In this document: positions 19,142 through 30,300 of the stretch, one piece after another
How the letters are laid out: every line of letters starts with the position of its first letter
Position numbering within the stretch: position 1 is the stretch's first letter
From: Candidatus Chloroploca mongolica
GTDB taxonomy: Bacteria > Chloroflexota > Chloroflexia > Chloroflexales > Chloroflexaceae
Length of the DNA stretch: 64,000 nucleotides
Assembly: GCF_004762035.2 (NCBI RefSeq)
Contig: NZ_SIJK02000019.1
Coordinates: 45,889-109,888, forward strand
Direction: 5' to 3'
Position numbers and translations under genes: made by a program
Notes under the pieces: generated by a model
Told to the model about the DNA's origin: nothing
Database searches by the model: none
The model's input: only the letters and a program-made list of their open reading frames with translations

Positions 19142-19246
19142 CAATACCTTGCAAAGAAGGCGGTTGTTTTGACGCAAAGGCGCAAAGGCGCAACGTTTTT
19201 CGCGTCGGTGAGCGAACCCTTCGCGCCTTCGCGTGAGCTTCTTTGA
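19142..19246. repeat. Dispersed 105-bp repeat, copy 2
   Basis: Nearly base-for-base equal to 11666-11770, starting eleven bases after the subtilase stop. The conservation between copies over 7 kb apart is much higher than drifting intergenic DNA would show. The rest of the gap to 19454 has a short inverted repeat near 19277-19325 (CTCCGCGAAGCATCTCGGGCG and its complement). Confidence 0.85.
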
Positions 19247-19454
19247 ACTGGCACCCTTTTCAGCCAGCCTCTGAGCTCCGCGAAGCATCTCGGGCGTTGG
19301 GACGCCCGAGATGCTTCGCGGAGCCCAGCATGGCAAAGGTCGCGTGGGACGCCGAACGACGCCCAGGCTACCCCGCTGGCGCGGCCCGTTGAAAGACCAG
19401 CCGAAGACCTCCAGGCATGGTATACTTGACCAACACACGACCAGGAGGAAGCCC

Positions 19455-19956
19455 ATGCCACGGCGATTCAATGTTGCCGGGCCGTGCAAGCCCGAACTGC
19501 ACTACATGCTGCCCGCGGCGGCGCGCGTCCCGCTGGCACGCCGCCTGGTGGCCGATTTCAACTACTTCGTCATTCACGCCCCGCGTCAGACCGGCAAGAC
19601 CACCTCGATGATCGCGCTGGCCCAGGAGTTGACCGCATCACCGCGTCGTCAACGGCAACGGATTGCTCGACCGCGAGTACGCCATCGGCACACGGCGCAT
19701 GGACCTCTGCCTGCGCTACGGCGGCCCGCAACCCGTCACGATGGGCATGGAACTCAAGGTCTGGCGTGACGGCGAGGCCGACCCACGCGACGAAGGGCTG
19801 GCCCAACTCGACCCGTACCTAGCCGGGCTGGGCCTCGAACGCGGCTGGCTGGTCATCTTCGACCGCCGCAGCGGCCAACCACCCATCGCCCAGCGCACCA
19901 CGGTGCAGGCGGCCACCTCGCCGCAGGGACGCACGATCGCCGTCATCCGGGCATAA
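19455..19956 (+). pseudogene. AAA-ATPase/DUF1703-type protein, internally deleted
   Basis: The first 60 codons (MPRRFNVAGPCKPELHYMLP, Walker A HAPRQTGKT) are the start of the common AAA-like ATPase family of about 500 residues. A well-placed AGGAGG precedes the ATG. Near 19645 the frame jumps to its C-terminal nuclease-like end (VVNGNGLLDREYAIGTRRMDL, GMELKVWRDGE), which runs to 19956. The roughly 350 residues between are gone and the two pieces are out of frame. The E-x-K of the C-terminal part (MELKVW) resembles a PD-(D/E)XK core. It is a dead copy; the family is often multi-copy in Chloroflexota. Confidence 0.8.
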
Positions 19957-20030
19957 GTAGCGTGTAACATAACTTGAAGAGATTATGGTAGAGGGATAAC
20001 ACAGGTAGGTGGAACTAACCTTGCCCTCCT

Positions 20031-20789
20031 TCATGGTACCCGAGGAAACTGGGCGTGCCCATTTGTCTCGCGATCTTCGATCAGCGGAATGCCGCTATCT
20101 TCGAGCGTATAGCCGTAGCGATCAGTGACCCGCAGCGTATACGGCCCCGGCCCCATATTGAAGCCAACAAAATAGTTGTAATCCTGGCGCAATAGCGGCT
20201 GCCACTGCCCCTGCGCATCACGATAGGCCAGACTCACAATAGGATTGCGATGATGGCGCACCTGGATCACCGTCCACCACTGATTGCTACCGGGCTTGAT
20301 ATGGTAGGCAAGCGGACGGTCGAGTTCAGGACTCACCACATGCCAGGTAATTGGCACAAGGCCTTTTTCAAGCGGGGCAATGCGGGCAAAGGCTTCACGA
20401 CTCAGATCGAGGTGCCCACTAGTACAGATGGCATCGGGGCACTTATCAACAATGCGCACGATCACGCTGCCCAATTCACCCGTCACTTCGACATACGCGC
20501 CACAGTAGATTGCAGCGGGGCCACCAGCCGGGTCAGCATTGCCATAATCCTCATGACTAATCGCGGCCACCATCAAATCTTGGGGTGACGGCCCAAACAT
20601 GCAATTGCCATCGCCAGTCGCATCGTAGTAGGTCGCACGCCCGGTACGCAGGTCAGCAGGGAGACTGGCAGGTTGGATGAGGAGCGGCAGGTAGGCCCGA
20701 AAGGGAGGCTGAGCCAGCAGGGGCACCACGAGCAGCCCGCACAACCCAAGCAGCCCGCACAGCCCAAGCAGCACACAACACCTGCGCAT
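20031..20789 (-). CDS. Secreted expansin-like protein (DPBB plus C-terminal beta domain)
   Basis: A 252-residue exported protein. The signal peptide contains a repeated LGLCGLLGLCGLL stretch encoded by short tandem repeats. The mature N-terminal half is a double-psi beta-barrel of bacterial expansin type: GRATYYDATGDGNCMFG, AISHEDYGNADPAG, IVDKCPDAICTSGHLDLSREAFARIA, with the conserved Asp in the LDLS motif. The second half (YHIKPGSNQWWTVIQVRHHRNPIVSLAYR) fits the expansin CBM63 domain. Expansins loosen cellulose-type walls without hydrolysis. The ATG at 20789 lies one base after the sfsA stop, so the two genes are probably co-translated; a longer frame from 20852 overlaps sfsA and is unlikely. 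Confidence 0.82.
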   Translation of the reverse strand: MRRCCVLLGLCGLLGLCGLLVVPLLAQPPFRAYLPLLIQPASLPADLRTGRATYYDATGDGNCMFGPSPQDLMVAAISHEDYGNADPAGGPAAIYCGAYVEVTGELGSVIVRIVDKCPDAICTSGHLDLSREAFARIAPLEKGLVPITWHVVSPELDRPLAYHIKPGSNQWWTVIQVRHHRNPIVSLAYRDAQGQWQPLLRQDYNYFVGFNMGPGPYTLRVTDRYGYTLEDSGIPLIEDRETNGHAQFPRVP

Positions 20790-20790
20790 C

Positions 20791-21534
20791 TCAAGCCTGC
20801 CAGGTTGCCTGAGGAATGGCCTGGGGGGAGGTAAAAACCGGCACAGGCGCACCGAGGGTCAAACCTTCCGGGGTAAGGGGAGCGAGATAGGCATAGATCT
20901 CCACGCCTGACGTGATGGCCGTACGCAGGGTACGGGCAAAGGCTGGATCGACCTCATCATCGGGAACCAGCGCTTCGGCGGCGTGGCGCTGAATAATAAA
21001 GAGCGCAGCGCAGCGCTGACCACTCCGCGCAATCTGCGCGAGCGCTTCGAACTGCACGCGACCACGTTCGGTGGGTACATCAGGAAACCGAGCGAGCCCG
21101 CTGCTCACCCTAGTCACCGATTTCACCTCAAGCAAACAGGTATGGAGACCCTCACCGAGGCGAAAATCAAAGCGATGCGCACCAATGGTGACATCGCGTT
21201 GCATCCGTAGATAGCGCACAAACTGCGGGAAAGACCCGGCAGCGAGCCCGGCAACCACCAGGCGATGGGGCAACTGGGTGTCAAGTGACACCACCTCATC
21301 GCCATGGTAGACACCGACCACCTGAAAGGACGTCTTGCGACCAACTTCGTCGCGAGGTGCCAGCAGCAAGCGAACCCCAGGGTTAAGGAGATCGATCAGC
21401 CGTCCACGATCAGCCATATGAGCACGGATCGTACGCCCATTGAGACGTACCTCAACGATGAACTGATTTGGTCGACTTACAAACGTCGCCTCAGTAATCG
21501 GCCCGGTCGTCGTCAGTGGAACACGGACAGGCAT
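20791..21534 (-). CDS. sfsA: SfsA family protein (sugar fermentation stimulation homologue)
   Basis: A 247-residue protein matching SfsA throughout: the N-terminal OB-like part ([32 protein letters not shown]) and the C-terminal nuclease-like core ([24 protein letters not shown]). SfsA has been linked to maltose metabolism in E. coli, but its real role is uncertain, and its fold resembles PD-(D/E)XK nucleases. It is directly followed by the expansin-like gene. The 5' end is part of a 38-bp direct repeat (see 21503-21613). Confidence 0.92.
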   Translation of the reverse strand: MPVRVPLTTTGPITEATFVSRPNQFIVEVRLNGRTIRAHMADRGRLIDLLNPGVRLLLAPRDEVGRKTSFQVVGVYHGDEVVSLDTQLPHRLVVAGLAAGSFPQFVRYLRMQRDVTIGAHRFDFRLGEGLHTCLLEVKSVTRVSSGLARFPDVPTERGRVQFEALAQIARSGQRCAALFIIQRHAAEALVPDDEVDPAFARTLRTAITSGVEIYAYLAPLTPEGLTLGAPVPVFTSPQAIPQATWQA

Positions 21535-21613
21535 AGCAACCTCGCACCGTTGATGTCATTGCCGCCACGTCAACGCCGGTCGTCGTCAGTGGAACACGGA
21601 CAGGCATAGCAAC
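21503..21613. repeat. 38-bp direct repeat spanning the sfsA start
   Basis: Bases 21503-21540 and 21576-21613 are identical and 73 bp apart. Each contains the sfsA start codon and its first ten codons. The offset is not a multiple of three, so the upstream copy cannot extend the protein in frame. It looks like a small local duplication of the translation start. Confidence 0.85.
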
Positions 21614-21695
21614 CCCAGGTAAAAGGGGACGGGCCGCAACCCAGACAGCGGCGGCACGCCAATTCCGTGTGGATTATAACACAATCAACCGATGA

Positions 21696-22178
21696 CTACC
21701 GGGTTTTGCGTTTGCGCTCACGACGTGCGTCACGGCGGCCAGTCGTCGCAACCGGGCGCGGTTCAGCAGGAGCGGCACCCACCCCACCCGAGAGCGCACG
21801 GGACGAGCCCGTCTTGCCGGGCTTGACCCCAGCCAGCCGGGCTTCGCGGATCAGGTTAGGCAACACATTGCGCACATAATAAACGACATAGCCTGCGGCA
21901 CCAAGTTGGATCAGAAACAGAAGCCATGACCAGATCCGCATATTCATCGTCGGAACATTAAGGAGCCGCAGCACCACCAGGAGCGTCCCAAGCCCACCCA
22001 GCACCATCAACCCGAGGCCCAACCGGTGAAGAAAAGTCTGACGAACGGGATGCCGTTCGATATACATAAAGCGCAAATAGGCACCGGCCCCAACGCCTAG
22101 CAATTGTCCGAGAAAAAAGAGCCAGCCAAGCGTACCAAACTCAGGAGCTGCCGTTGTAAAATAGTTGATAAACCCCAT
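21696..22178 (-). CDS. Small membrane protein with basic C-terminal tail
   Basis: I do not recognise the family. From ATG 22178 (GGAGG four bases before) the protein has 160 residues with three hydrophobic segments, near 15-35 (LGWLFFLGQLLGVGAGAYL), 50-72 (LGLGLMVLGGLGTLLVVLRLL) and 80-105 (WSWLLFLIQLGAAGYVVYYV). A tail of about 45 residues is rich in Arg, Ala and Pro and ends with ARRERKRKTR. The tail should be cytoplasmic and could bind nucleic acid or membrane lipid heads. It stands alone between sfsA and the divergent kinase gene. Confidence 0.75.
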   Translation of the reverse strand: MGFINYFTTAAPEFGTLGWLFFLGQLLGVGAGAYLRFMYIERHPVRQTFLHRLGLGLMVLGGLGTLLVVLRLLNVPTMNMRIWSWLLFLIQLGAAGYVVYYVRNVLPNLIREARLAGVKPGKTGSSRALSGGVGAAPAEPRPVATTGRRDARRERKRKTR

Positions 22179-22383
22179 AATGCCTCCGCGCAAACAACCC
22201 TCAGAAAAGGGACTGAGCGATTATAGCAGTGACGCTTAGTCACGTCAATGTGATTCTGTAAGATGCCATCGCTCTAGCGCCACTCTCATCAAAGATAGAC
22301 AGAAAGGCAAAAGATGGTTAAAATAGATCTAGCATCTACGCCAACACTCTGCAAGATCCTGGGTTGCAGCAGCAAGGGATACC

Positions 22384-25300
22384 ATGACCTTGTCTTCGCC
22401 TGATGAGTTGACGTTTATCGAACGTTGCCAGGGCTATCTGGAGCGATTAGTTCAGGCTGTCGATCTGGCCGAGCTTGACCAATATAGCGCTGGCATCTTT
22501 CAGGCTCTGCTCCCTGAGCATCGATCTACCGTGGTGTGGGATGAGGAGCACCAAGCGACCGTGCCCCTGACCCACGCGGTCAGCAGCTTGAGCCAGCACC
22601 ATGTTGTCACTGACCCTGAGCATGATCGGGTGGTGTTTGCGTTGCGTGCCACGGGCCATCTCCTCGGCTATGTCACCATTACACCAGGGAACCTTACCGC
22701 CGCGCAGGTCACCGGGATCAAACTGGTAACGTCGGTGATGGCCCTGGCCTACTATACGCTGAACCATCCGGTGCCCAGCGCCCTCGAGCAACGCAAAGCC
22801 CGGTTGCGCCCCGATCTCGAACGGCTGCGTGATGCCGTGACGATGGAGCCATTGCTGCATGATCTGTGCGCGCTGCTCCGCTCGGTCTTACCTTTCCGAG
22901 TCATCGCATGTCTGCTGCGCTACCGCAATAGTGTCTGGCTCGAGATGAGCTATATTAATAGTGGTGATATAGCCGAGGTGCCACGCCTCTATTGGCGCCT
23001 AGATGCCGGACTGATCAGTGCGGTCATCACAAGCAAGCAGAGTCTCTATGCTGAAGATTATGTCACCGAGTGCGAACGGCGGGGGATCGCACCCCTGACG
23101 GCTAACAGCCCAACGCCGATCTTTGCCTGGATGGGGGCGCCGCTCTACTCGAACAAAGAGTTATTCGGGGCGATGATCACCTATAGCGATGTGCCCGATG
23201 TGCGTCTCAGTGCCGACGATCAGGCATTGTTTGCGTGGGTGGTCGCCGAGATGGCAGGCCCGATCCGCAGCGCCCAGCGCTACGAACGTGCTGCCGAAGA
23301 GGTGCGCCAGCGCGAGGCGCTGAATCGGATCGCACGCGCCATCAATTCGAGCCTCGATCCGGATGCCGTGCTCCGCCTTATTGTCGAGCGCGCCCCGATC
23401 CTGCTGCACGCCGAAGAGAGTTCGCTCTTGTTGCTCGATAAGCAGACCGGGGAACTGGTCTTTCGGTGCGTCGCCAATCCTTCGGGGCATCAACTGGTCG
23501 GCCAGCGGATTCCGCCAGGGCAGGGGATCGCCGGCCATGTGGCAACCACCGGCCAGGCTATCATCATCAATGACACCCGATCAGATGGGCGCTTTTATCG
23601 TGAATTTGACAGCGAAAACGGATTTACTACTCGATCAATTCTCGCTGTCTCACTGCGTGGAGTCGATGGGATCAAAGGGGTCATTGAGGTTCTGAACCGC
23701 CGTGACAATGCCCCTTTTACCGACTATGATCGTGGCCTGCTCGAAGCTCTGGCCGATCAGGCGGTGATCGCCCTCGAAAATGCCCGCCGGTTTGCCTCGG
23801 TCGATCAGGCCTTGACCGAGCGCTTGCACGAGCTCGACCGTTCCAATGCCCGCCTCTATACGATCCTGCGTGCCTCGAATGTGCTGCGCTCGGCGCGTCA
23901 ACTCGAGTTGCTCTTGCCAGAACTTGCCACGCTCTTGAGCAAAAGCTCGGGCTTTGCAAGCACAGCGATCTTTCTAACCCGGCGCAATGATACCGGTCAG
24001 AGCTATCTCGTTCAGGTGGCCCGGTCAGGCGGCGGGCAAACAGTTGTGCCCGAACAGATTGCGCTGGAAGCCTTCGAGACGATGTTGTGCCCGGTGGTCG
24101 CACGTGGACGCATCACCTATCTGCTTGAAGGCAGACCAACATCTGCGCCCCCAGAAGATCCGGCACCCGAAGCTCATCCGCCCCAGATTCAGCGCTGGCA
24201 GGCGAACGACCGCATCTGGTGCAAGCTCTTTGATCATCAGGGAACCTTGCTCGGTGCCCTGGGTTTTGATGATCCCGAGGATGGGCTGCGTCCAGATACG
24301 GTTCAGGTACAGATCCTTGAGATCCTCACAAATCAGGTGGCGACGGCGATTGAAAATGCTGAACTCTATGCTGCCCAACAAGTCAATTTGAATCGGATGC
24401 TTGCACTCAATGGGCTGGGTCAGGCGATCAATACGAGCCTGCGCTCACCAGAACAGATCTATGCCTTTACGACCCACGGCATGCAAGAGTTGAGCGAAGC
24501 CCGCTGGGCCAGGGTTTTTTTGTTCCACGCAACGACCAACGAACTCCAAGCAAAGTTTCACACGGGCGCACAACCAGGGGATCAACAGCGTGTGCTGCAC
24601 CTCGCCCAGCGTGCGATCGCGACCCGGCGCCCTCAAAAGCAGGCCCATAGCGAAGCCGAAGCACGCGAGGGCATTCTTGCGCTGCCCCTGCCTGGCACCC
24701 TCAAACCCGCCGGTGCCATCTGTATGGGCTATAGTCAAAGTGTGCCTGAAGCCGCCGAAATTGAGACTTTGATCCTCTTTGCCAGCCAGGCGGCGCGTGC
24801 GGTTGAACATCTCCACCTGCTTGACGTGATCCGTCAGGGTCGAGATCAACTCGCTTCGATTATGGCCTCGACCCGAGAGGGGATGCTGCTGATCGATCAA
24901 CAGCAGCAGATCGCCGTTGCCAATGACTCGTTTCTGCACCTGGCTGGCACGACTTCGTGGTCGCCAGTGATCGAAACGCCAGAGGCGCTCGACGGGCTAA
25001 CGCTCGACGCGTTGCTTGCGCTCTGGCAGCAGAATGTCGAGGCGCTGCCTGATGAATTTGAACGACTGGCCCAGGGTATGGCAGCCGTGGCACATGGTGA
25101 TGAACCCGCAGCCTATGGCCAGTTGCATAACTGCATCCGTGGGGCACGCTTTCTCGAATGGTCGGTGTTGCGGGTTGCGACGAGCGAAAGCGTACGGTAT
25201 CAAGCCTCGCCGGGCCAGATGATGTCGCCGTATGCCATCCTGGTGACAATACGCGATATTACCGCAGCCAAAGAGGCGGAAGAACTGCGCAGCGAATTGA

Positions 25301-26022
25301 CCAATATGATGGTTCACGACCTGCGTAGCCCCCTGACGAGTATTATTACCTCGATCGATATGGTGCTGCGCGGGCGATTTCATGCTGGCAAACCAGCGAT
25401 CCAGCACGAGATTCTTTCGATCTCGTATGATAGTGCGCAAAAATTGCTCGCGATGGTAACGCTGCTCCTTGATATTAGTCGCCTCGAAGATGGTAAAATG
25501 CCGCTGGAGTATGTGACCCTCGCGGTTGATGATCTCGTGCGGCGGGTGCTCGATCAAATGCACCTGATCGCCGAAACGAAAGAGATCAGGTTCCAAATCG
25601 AGCTCGACCCCGAGGCCCAAACACTTGTTGGTGATGATGAGTTAATCCAACGGGTCTTCCAGAATATCATTGATAATGCGCTCAAGTTCAGCCCGTCGCG
25701 GTCGCAGATCACCCTTGAGGCGCGGCGCATCAATGACGCACAGCTAAAGTCCGCAGTTCCTAACGATCAAGCACCGCAGATTGACCCGACTTCTGCGATT
25801 GAGTTTGCCATCCGCGATACCGGCACCGGGATCAAACTCGCCGATCAAGAGCGGATCTTTAGCCGGTTTGCCCAGGCGGGTACGCACCGTAAAACCGGAA
25901 GTGGCCTCGGGTTGGCCTTTTGCAAACTCGTGATCGAGGCCCACGGGGGTCGGATCTGGGTCGAGAGTAGCCCAGAGCAGGGCAGTACCTTCTTTTTCAC
26001 GCTCCCCACAGCAGCCAGGTAA
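22384..26022 (+). CDS. Large multi-GAF/PAS sensor histidine kinase
   Basis: A 1212-residue soluble kinase. At least four GAF-like units are visible (about 150-300, 305-460, 490-660 and 665-810; examples [40 protein letters not shown]). They are followed by a PAS-like domain (about 830-960; [19 protein letters not shown]). The catalytic part has the H-box with H978 ([11 protein letters not shown]), N-box [12 protein letters not shown]1 DTGTGI and G2 [12 protein letters not shown], a classic HisKA/HATPase_c pair. No membrane segment and no receiver domain are present, so the partner regulator is elsewhere. The sortase gene follows after 4 bp. An AAGGGA ribosome site precedes the ATG. Confidence 0.92.
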   Translation: MTLSSPDELTFIERCQGYLERLVQAVDLAELDQYSAGIFQALLPEHRSTVVWDEEHQATVPLTHAVSSLSQHHVVTDPEHDRVVFALRATGHLLGYVTITPGNLTAAQVTGIKLVTSVMALAYYTLNHPVPSALEQRKARLRPDLERLRDAVTMEPLLHDLCALLRSVLPFRVIACLLRYRNSVWLEMSYINSGDIAEVPRLYWRLDAGLISAVITSKQSLYAEDYVTECERRGIAPLTANSPTPIFAWMGAPLYSNKELFGAMITYSDVPDVRLSADDQALFAWVVAEMAGPIRSAQRYERAAEEVRQREALNRIARAINSSLDPDAVLRLIVERAPILLHAEESSLLLLDKQTGELVFRCVANPSGHQLVGQRIPPGQGIAGHVATTGQAIIINDTRSDGRFYREFDSENGFTTRSILAVSLRGVDGIKGVIEVLNRRDNAPFTDYDRGLLEALADQAVIALENARRFASVDQALTERLHELDRSNARLYTILRASNVLRSARQLELLLPELATLLSKSSGFASTAIFLTRRNDTGQSYLVQVARSGGGQTVVPEQIALEAFETMLCPVVARGRITYLLEGRPTSAPPEDPAPEAHPPQIQRWQANDRIWCKLFDHQGTLLGALGFDDPEDGLRPDTVQVQILEILTNQVATAIENAELYAAQQVNLNRMLALNGLGQAINTSLRSPEQIYAFTTHGMQELSEARWARVFLFHATTNELQAKFHTGAQPGDQQRVLHLAQRAIATRRPQKQAHSEAEAREGILALPLPGTLKPAGAICMGYSQSVPEAAEIETLILFASQAARAVEHLHLLDVIRQGRDQLASIMASTREGMLLIDQQQQIAVANDSFLHLAGTTSWSPVIETPEALDGLTLDALLALWQQNVEALPDEFERLAQGMAAVAHGDEPAAYGQLHNCIRGARFLEWSVLRVATSESVRYQASPGQMMSPYAILVTIRDITAAKEAEELRSELTNMMVHDLRSPLTSIITSIDMVLRGRFHAGKPAIQHEILSISYDSAQKLLAMVTLLLDISRLEDGKMPLEYVTLAVDDLVRRVLDQMHLIAETKEIRFQIELDPEAQTLVGDDELIQRVFQNIIDNALKFSPSRSQITLEARRINDAQLKSAVPNDQAPQIDPTSAIEFAIRDTGTGIKLADQERIFSRFAQAGTHRKTGSGLGLAFCKLVIEAHGGRIWVESSPEQGSTFFFTLPTAAR

Positions 26023-26026
26023 GACG

Positions 26027-26824
26027 ATGATGCTGTTCCGTTGTTTGCTTGTGATGCTCGCCCTTGTGTTGGTGGCTGGCTGCGGTTCGCTGCCGGCCAC
26101 TGCAGGCATGGCCGAGGTAGCCCTCCAACCAACCCTGCCGATGACTGCGGTGCCTCCAGTGGCAACAGAAGACACAGCAACGCCAGTACCTTCTCTGTCC
26201 CCCACCCCCGAACCGTCCCCCACCCCTGAACCGACAGCAACGCCACAACCGTCCCCCACCCCCGAACCGTCCCCCACCCCCGAACCGTCCCCCACTCCCG
26301 AACCGTCCCCCACCCCTGAACCAACGGCAACGCCACAACCGACGCCGCCCCCGCTTGCGGCCTCCGCCGGAGCCTCAACGACGCGTCCGGGACGGCTCGT
26401 CATTCCAGCGATCGGGCTTGATCGCGAACTCTTTCCGGTGGGTCTGGATCGAAATCGCGTACCCATCGTGCTTGACCACGAGATTGCCTGGTACCAGACC
26501 AGTGCAACACCCGGTCAGGGCGAGAATATCGTGCTCTGGGGGCATGTCTTGCGTTTCCGCGCAACGCCGCACATCCCGGCACCCTTCGCCCGCCTTCAAG
26601 AACTGAGCATCGGGTCACGGCTTACGCTGTATGGGCGTGACGGCAGCGGTTATGACTATACGGTCACGCGCCAGGTCTGGGCACGCCCCGAAGAAGTCCA
26701 GTACATGCTGCCCCAGGGACGCGAGCTAGTCACGATGATTTCGTGCATCGGCGAGAAGGTGATTGTGGATGGCAACGTCGAAATGACGCACCGCTTGATC
26801 ACCATTGCGGAACCGGTGCGGTAA
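26027..26824 (+). CDS. Sortase-fold lipoprotein with Pro/Thr-rich stalk
   Basis: A 265-residue protein. A lipoprotein signal (VLVAGC, lipidated C19) is followed by a stalk (about 50-110) built of PSPTPE repeats, then a sortase domain. The catalytic residues are placed as in class E/F sortases: H173 (LWGHV), C240 (TMISCIG) and R256 (MTHRLI). Sortases join surface proteins by transpeptidation. No LPxTG-like substrate gene is adjacent, and lipid anchoring of a sortase is unusual compared with the usual transmembrane anchor. The gene follows the large kinase by 4 bp and may be co-transcribed with it. Confidence 0.85.
   Translation: MMLFRCLLVMLALVLVAGCGSLPATAGMAEVALQPTLPMTAVPPVATEDTATPVPSLSPTPEPSPTPEPTATPQPSPTPEPSPTPEPSPTPEPSPTPEPTATPQPTPPPLAASAGASTTRPGRLVIPAIGLDRELFPVGLDRNRVPIVLDHEIAWYQTSATPGQGENIVLWGHVLRFRATPHIPAPFARLQELSIGSRLTLYGRDGSGYDYTVTRQVWARPEEVQYMLPQGRELVTMISCIGEKVIVDGNVEMTHRLITIAEPVR
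26196..26342. repeat. In-frame tandem repeat in the sortase stalk
   Basis: About 18-bp units (CCGTCCCCCACCCCCGAA and variants) are repeated and mixed with ACGGCAACGCCACAA units, encoding PSPTPE and PTATPQ. Such tracts change in copy number by slippage, so stalk length may vary between strains. Confidence 0.85.
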
Positions 26825-27026
26825 GCCCAAGACAGAGATTGAATCTGCCCATACCTGATTATACTGGAACAGCTTGCTAAGAGATCGCATCGCCGTCGCT
26901 CCTTCACCGAACATCGCCGAGGTCGCTCGTTTCATCTTCGAGTATACAGCGTTCAGGCACAATTGTGTGGGCGGACAGACGCGCCTTCGCGCCTTTGCGT
27001 CACACAAAACCGCGCTGGGACACATC

Positions 27027-27283
27027 GCGTTTGCCGCCTTCTGCACCCTCTGGTATGATGATGCGACCCGTACCGCCGCCTTCGAGCGCCTTCGAGCCGG
27101 TCGGAACGCATCCTGGACATGAGCGCACAGGATTGGCAAGGCGCTCATAACCGAGGGCCTGCGCCGTGTCCGCGACCTGAGGCCGCGGCTGGTTCCTATG
27201 CAGAAGCAGCCGGGGTGTTGGATCCCTCGCTGGGTTTCACCGGGTATGATTGATGTGTCTAAACCCTGGATCATCGCATGGTA
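27027..27283 (+). pseudogene. Decayed C-terminal copy of the GNAT acetyltransferase gene
   Basis: This stretch aligns with the 3' third of the intact acetyltransferase gene (32411-32665) and has small insertions and deletions that break the frame, such as an extra GAGCGCCTTC near 27085 and lost bases near 27180. It has no 5' part. The 200 bp upstream (26825-27026) hold no gene that I can support. Confidence 0.8.
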
Positions 27284-27327
27284 GACGATCAAAAAGGTCA
27301 TTGCGGGCGGTTTTTGCGACTACTCAT
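27027..27327. repeat. Direct repeat of about 300 bp, left copy
   Basis: Matches 32411-32709. The match runs past the acetyltransferase stop codon through the next 45 bases, so it includes the first 17 codons of the sensor kinase gene at 27278. The two copies flank 5.4 kb and indicate duplication or recombination. Confidence 0.8.
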
Positions 27328-30300
27328 TCTCCCTATCGTTTTGCTGCTCACCGCCTTTCAGCCCGTCGCCGCACGTGAAACTGGCGCCACCTTTGCCCCC
27401 GGTGCGCACCTCCGCTTTGAGCATCTCACTATTGATGACGGCCTTTCGCAAAACGCCGGTCTTGCCCTGCTGCAAGACCGCCAGGGCTACCTGTGGATTG
27501 GTACGCAAGACGGCCTGAACCGCTACAATGGCTACACCCTCACCCACTTCAAACATGATCCCGATGACCCGGCTAGCCTCAGCCACAACAGCATCATCGC
27601 GCTCTACGAGGATCGCGACGGCTTGCTGTGGATTGGCACCTGGGGCGGTGGCCTGAACCGCTTTGACCCGGCTACACAACAATTCACCCGCTACGCGCCC
27701 GACCCCGCCAACCCCACTAGCCTCGGCCACCCCATTGTCACCGACATTCTCCAGGATGCGCAGGGTGTTTACTGGGTCGCCACCCTCGGCGGATTGGAAC
27801 GCTTCGACCCGGTCAGCGGCATCTTTACCCACTTCCGCCACAACCCTGATGACCCCGCCAGCCTGTCCAGCGACGCGCTCTCGGTCATCTTGCCAACTGC
27901 CGATGGCAAACTGTGGATCGGTACGGGCGCGTTCAACATCCCCGGCGCAGGGCTGAACCTGTTCGACCCGGCTACCGGCACAGCCCAACACCTGGAAAAA
28001 ACCGGCGACTGCCTGGCCTCCCCCAACATCGCCGACCTCCTACTTGCCCCTGATGGTGGCGCGCTCTGGATTGCCTATGGCGGCTACGGTGTTGCGGGTG
28101 GCGGCCTTGACCATTATCACCCCCAAACCGCTGCTTGCGCTCACTTCGACAACAGCCAAACCTTTGGCACCCAGATTGCCGATAACAACTTCACCGACCT
28201 GGCCTTCGACCGTGACGGTACGCTTTGGGTAACCAGTTGGTCGGGCGGTCTCTGGCGCATGGCTCCCGATGGACAATTTACCGGCATTCATCACAACCCC
28301 GCCGACCCCGAAAGCCTTTCCAGCGACAACACCTTCACCGTTTGGCCCGACCGCTCTGGCGTCATCTGGGTTGGCACGCTCAGCGCCGGCATCAACAAAC
28401 TCAACCTCGATACGCTGCAATTCCGCACCTACCGCCACGATGCCGCTAACCCCAAGAGCCTGCCCAGCAATCACATCAGCGCCCTTACCGAAACCAGCGA
28501 CGGCATTATCTGGCTGGGCAGCATCGAAAACGGCCTCGTGCGCTTCGACCCGACTAGCGGCGAATTTACCCCGTACCGTTCCGACCCAGCCAACCCAAAC
28601 AGCATTTCTGGCGATATCGTGCTCACCCTCTACGCCGATTCCGATGATACGCTCTGGGTCGGCACCTTCGGCAGCGGCCTGAACCGCTTCGACCCTCAAA
28701 CTGGCCTGTTCACCCGTTACCAGAACGACCCCGCCGACCCCAACAGCCTGCTCGAAAACCAGGTTACCAATCTCATCCGTGACCGGGCCGGGCGGCTGTG
28801 GGTGAGCAATTTCGCCGGTCTTTCACGCCTCGACCCTGGCGCGACGGGCTTTGTCAACTATCCCATGCCCGCACCGCCGGTCTCTTTTGGCCTGGTGGGG
28901 GATGAACTGTGGGCTGGAACATGGGGCGGCGGCCTCTACCGCCTCGATCTTGCCGACCCCCGCAGCCTGGATCCCACCACAGCGACCTTCGCCACCCTGA
29001 AAAACGACCCCGCCAACCCCAACTCACTCAGCAATGATGGCGTCTGGACGATGCTCCAGACCCCTGATGGCATCGTCTGGCTGGGAACCCAGGCCGGCCT
29101 CAGCCGCTACGACCCCGAAACTGGTCAGTTCACAAGCTACACCGAGAAAAACGGCTTGCCCAACGCCTCGATAATGGGGCTTTTGCAGGATCCACAGGGC
29201 TTGCTCTGGTTGACCACCAATCATGGCGTGGTCAGGTTCGACGCCCAGACCGAGACGTTCCAGGTCTACGAGAAAAGCGACGGCTTGCAAGGCAACGAGT
29301 TCAACTCGAATGCCTATTTCCAGGCCCGCAACGGCGATTTTTACGTCGGCGGCGTCAACGGCTTCAGCGTATTTGACCCGCTCAATCTGCGTCAGAACGA
29401 ACTCCCGCCCCCGGTAGTCGTTACCGACGTTTCGATTTTCAACATCCCCCAGGCGTTTGACCCTGCGCAAACGGTTCGCTTAAACTACGACCAGAACTTC
29501 ATCTCATTTGAATTTGCCGCCCTCGATTTCCAGTCACCCTCCAAAAATCAGTATGCTTACATGTTGGAAGGCTTCGATAAAACATGGGTGCAGGCTGGCA
29601 CGCGCAATTACGCCAGTTACACCAACCTACCCGGCGGCGACTACACCTTTCGCGTCCGCGCCGCTAACAAGGACAGCATCTGGAATGAAACCGGAACCTC
29701 TGTGCGGCTGACGGTCGCGCCACCTTTTTGGCAGACCTGGCCGTTCCAGTTGGGGCTATTCCTGGGCATGGTTTTGCTCGTTGCCGGTGGCTTCCAGTGG
29801 CGGGTACGGGCGGTGCGCGAACAAAACGCCCAATTGCAAAAGGTGCTCGAACAGCGCATTGCCGAACGAACCGAGGAACTGAATCTTGCCAACGAGCGCC
29901 TACGCGAGAAAGCTGCGCAGGATGCCGTGACTGCCGAGCGCACCCGCTTGGCGCGTGACCTGCACGATGCCGTTACCCAAACCCTCTTCTCTATCACCAT
30001 AATCGCCGACGTACTGCCCGATATTTGGAACATGAATCCGAACGAGGGCAGACGCCGCCTAGAGGAGATGCGCCAACTCACGCGTGGTGCGCTGGCTGAA
30101 ATGCGCACCCTGCTCGTCGAACTGCGCCCCAACGCTCTGGTGGAAGTGCCGCTGCCGACACTTTTACGCCAACTGACCGAAGCGATGATTGGCCGCTCAC
30201 GCATAAACATCCAACTCAGCGTCGAAGGGGAACGCAAGTTACCGCCCGATGTGCAGGTTGGCCTGTATCGGCTCGTCCAGGAAGCCTTAAACAATGTCGT

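Noticed and set aside
26825..27026. A small gene between the sortase and the decayed GNAT copy
   Set aside because: An 82-codon frame exists, but it runs into the decayed repeat and shows no ribosome site or motif.
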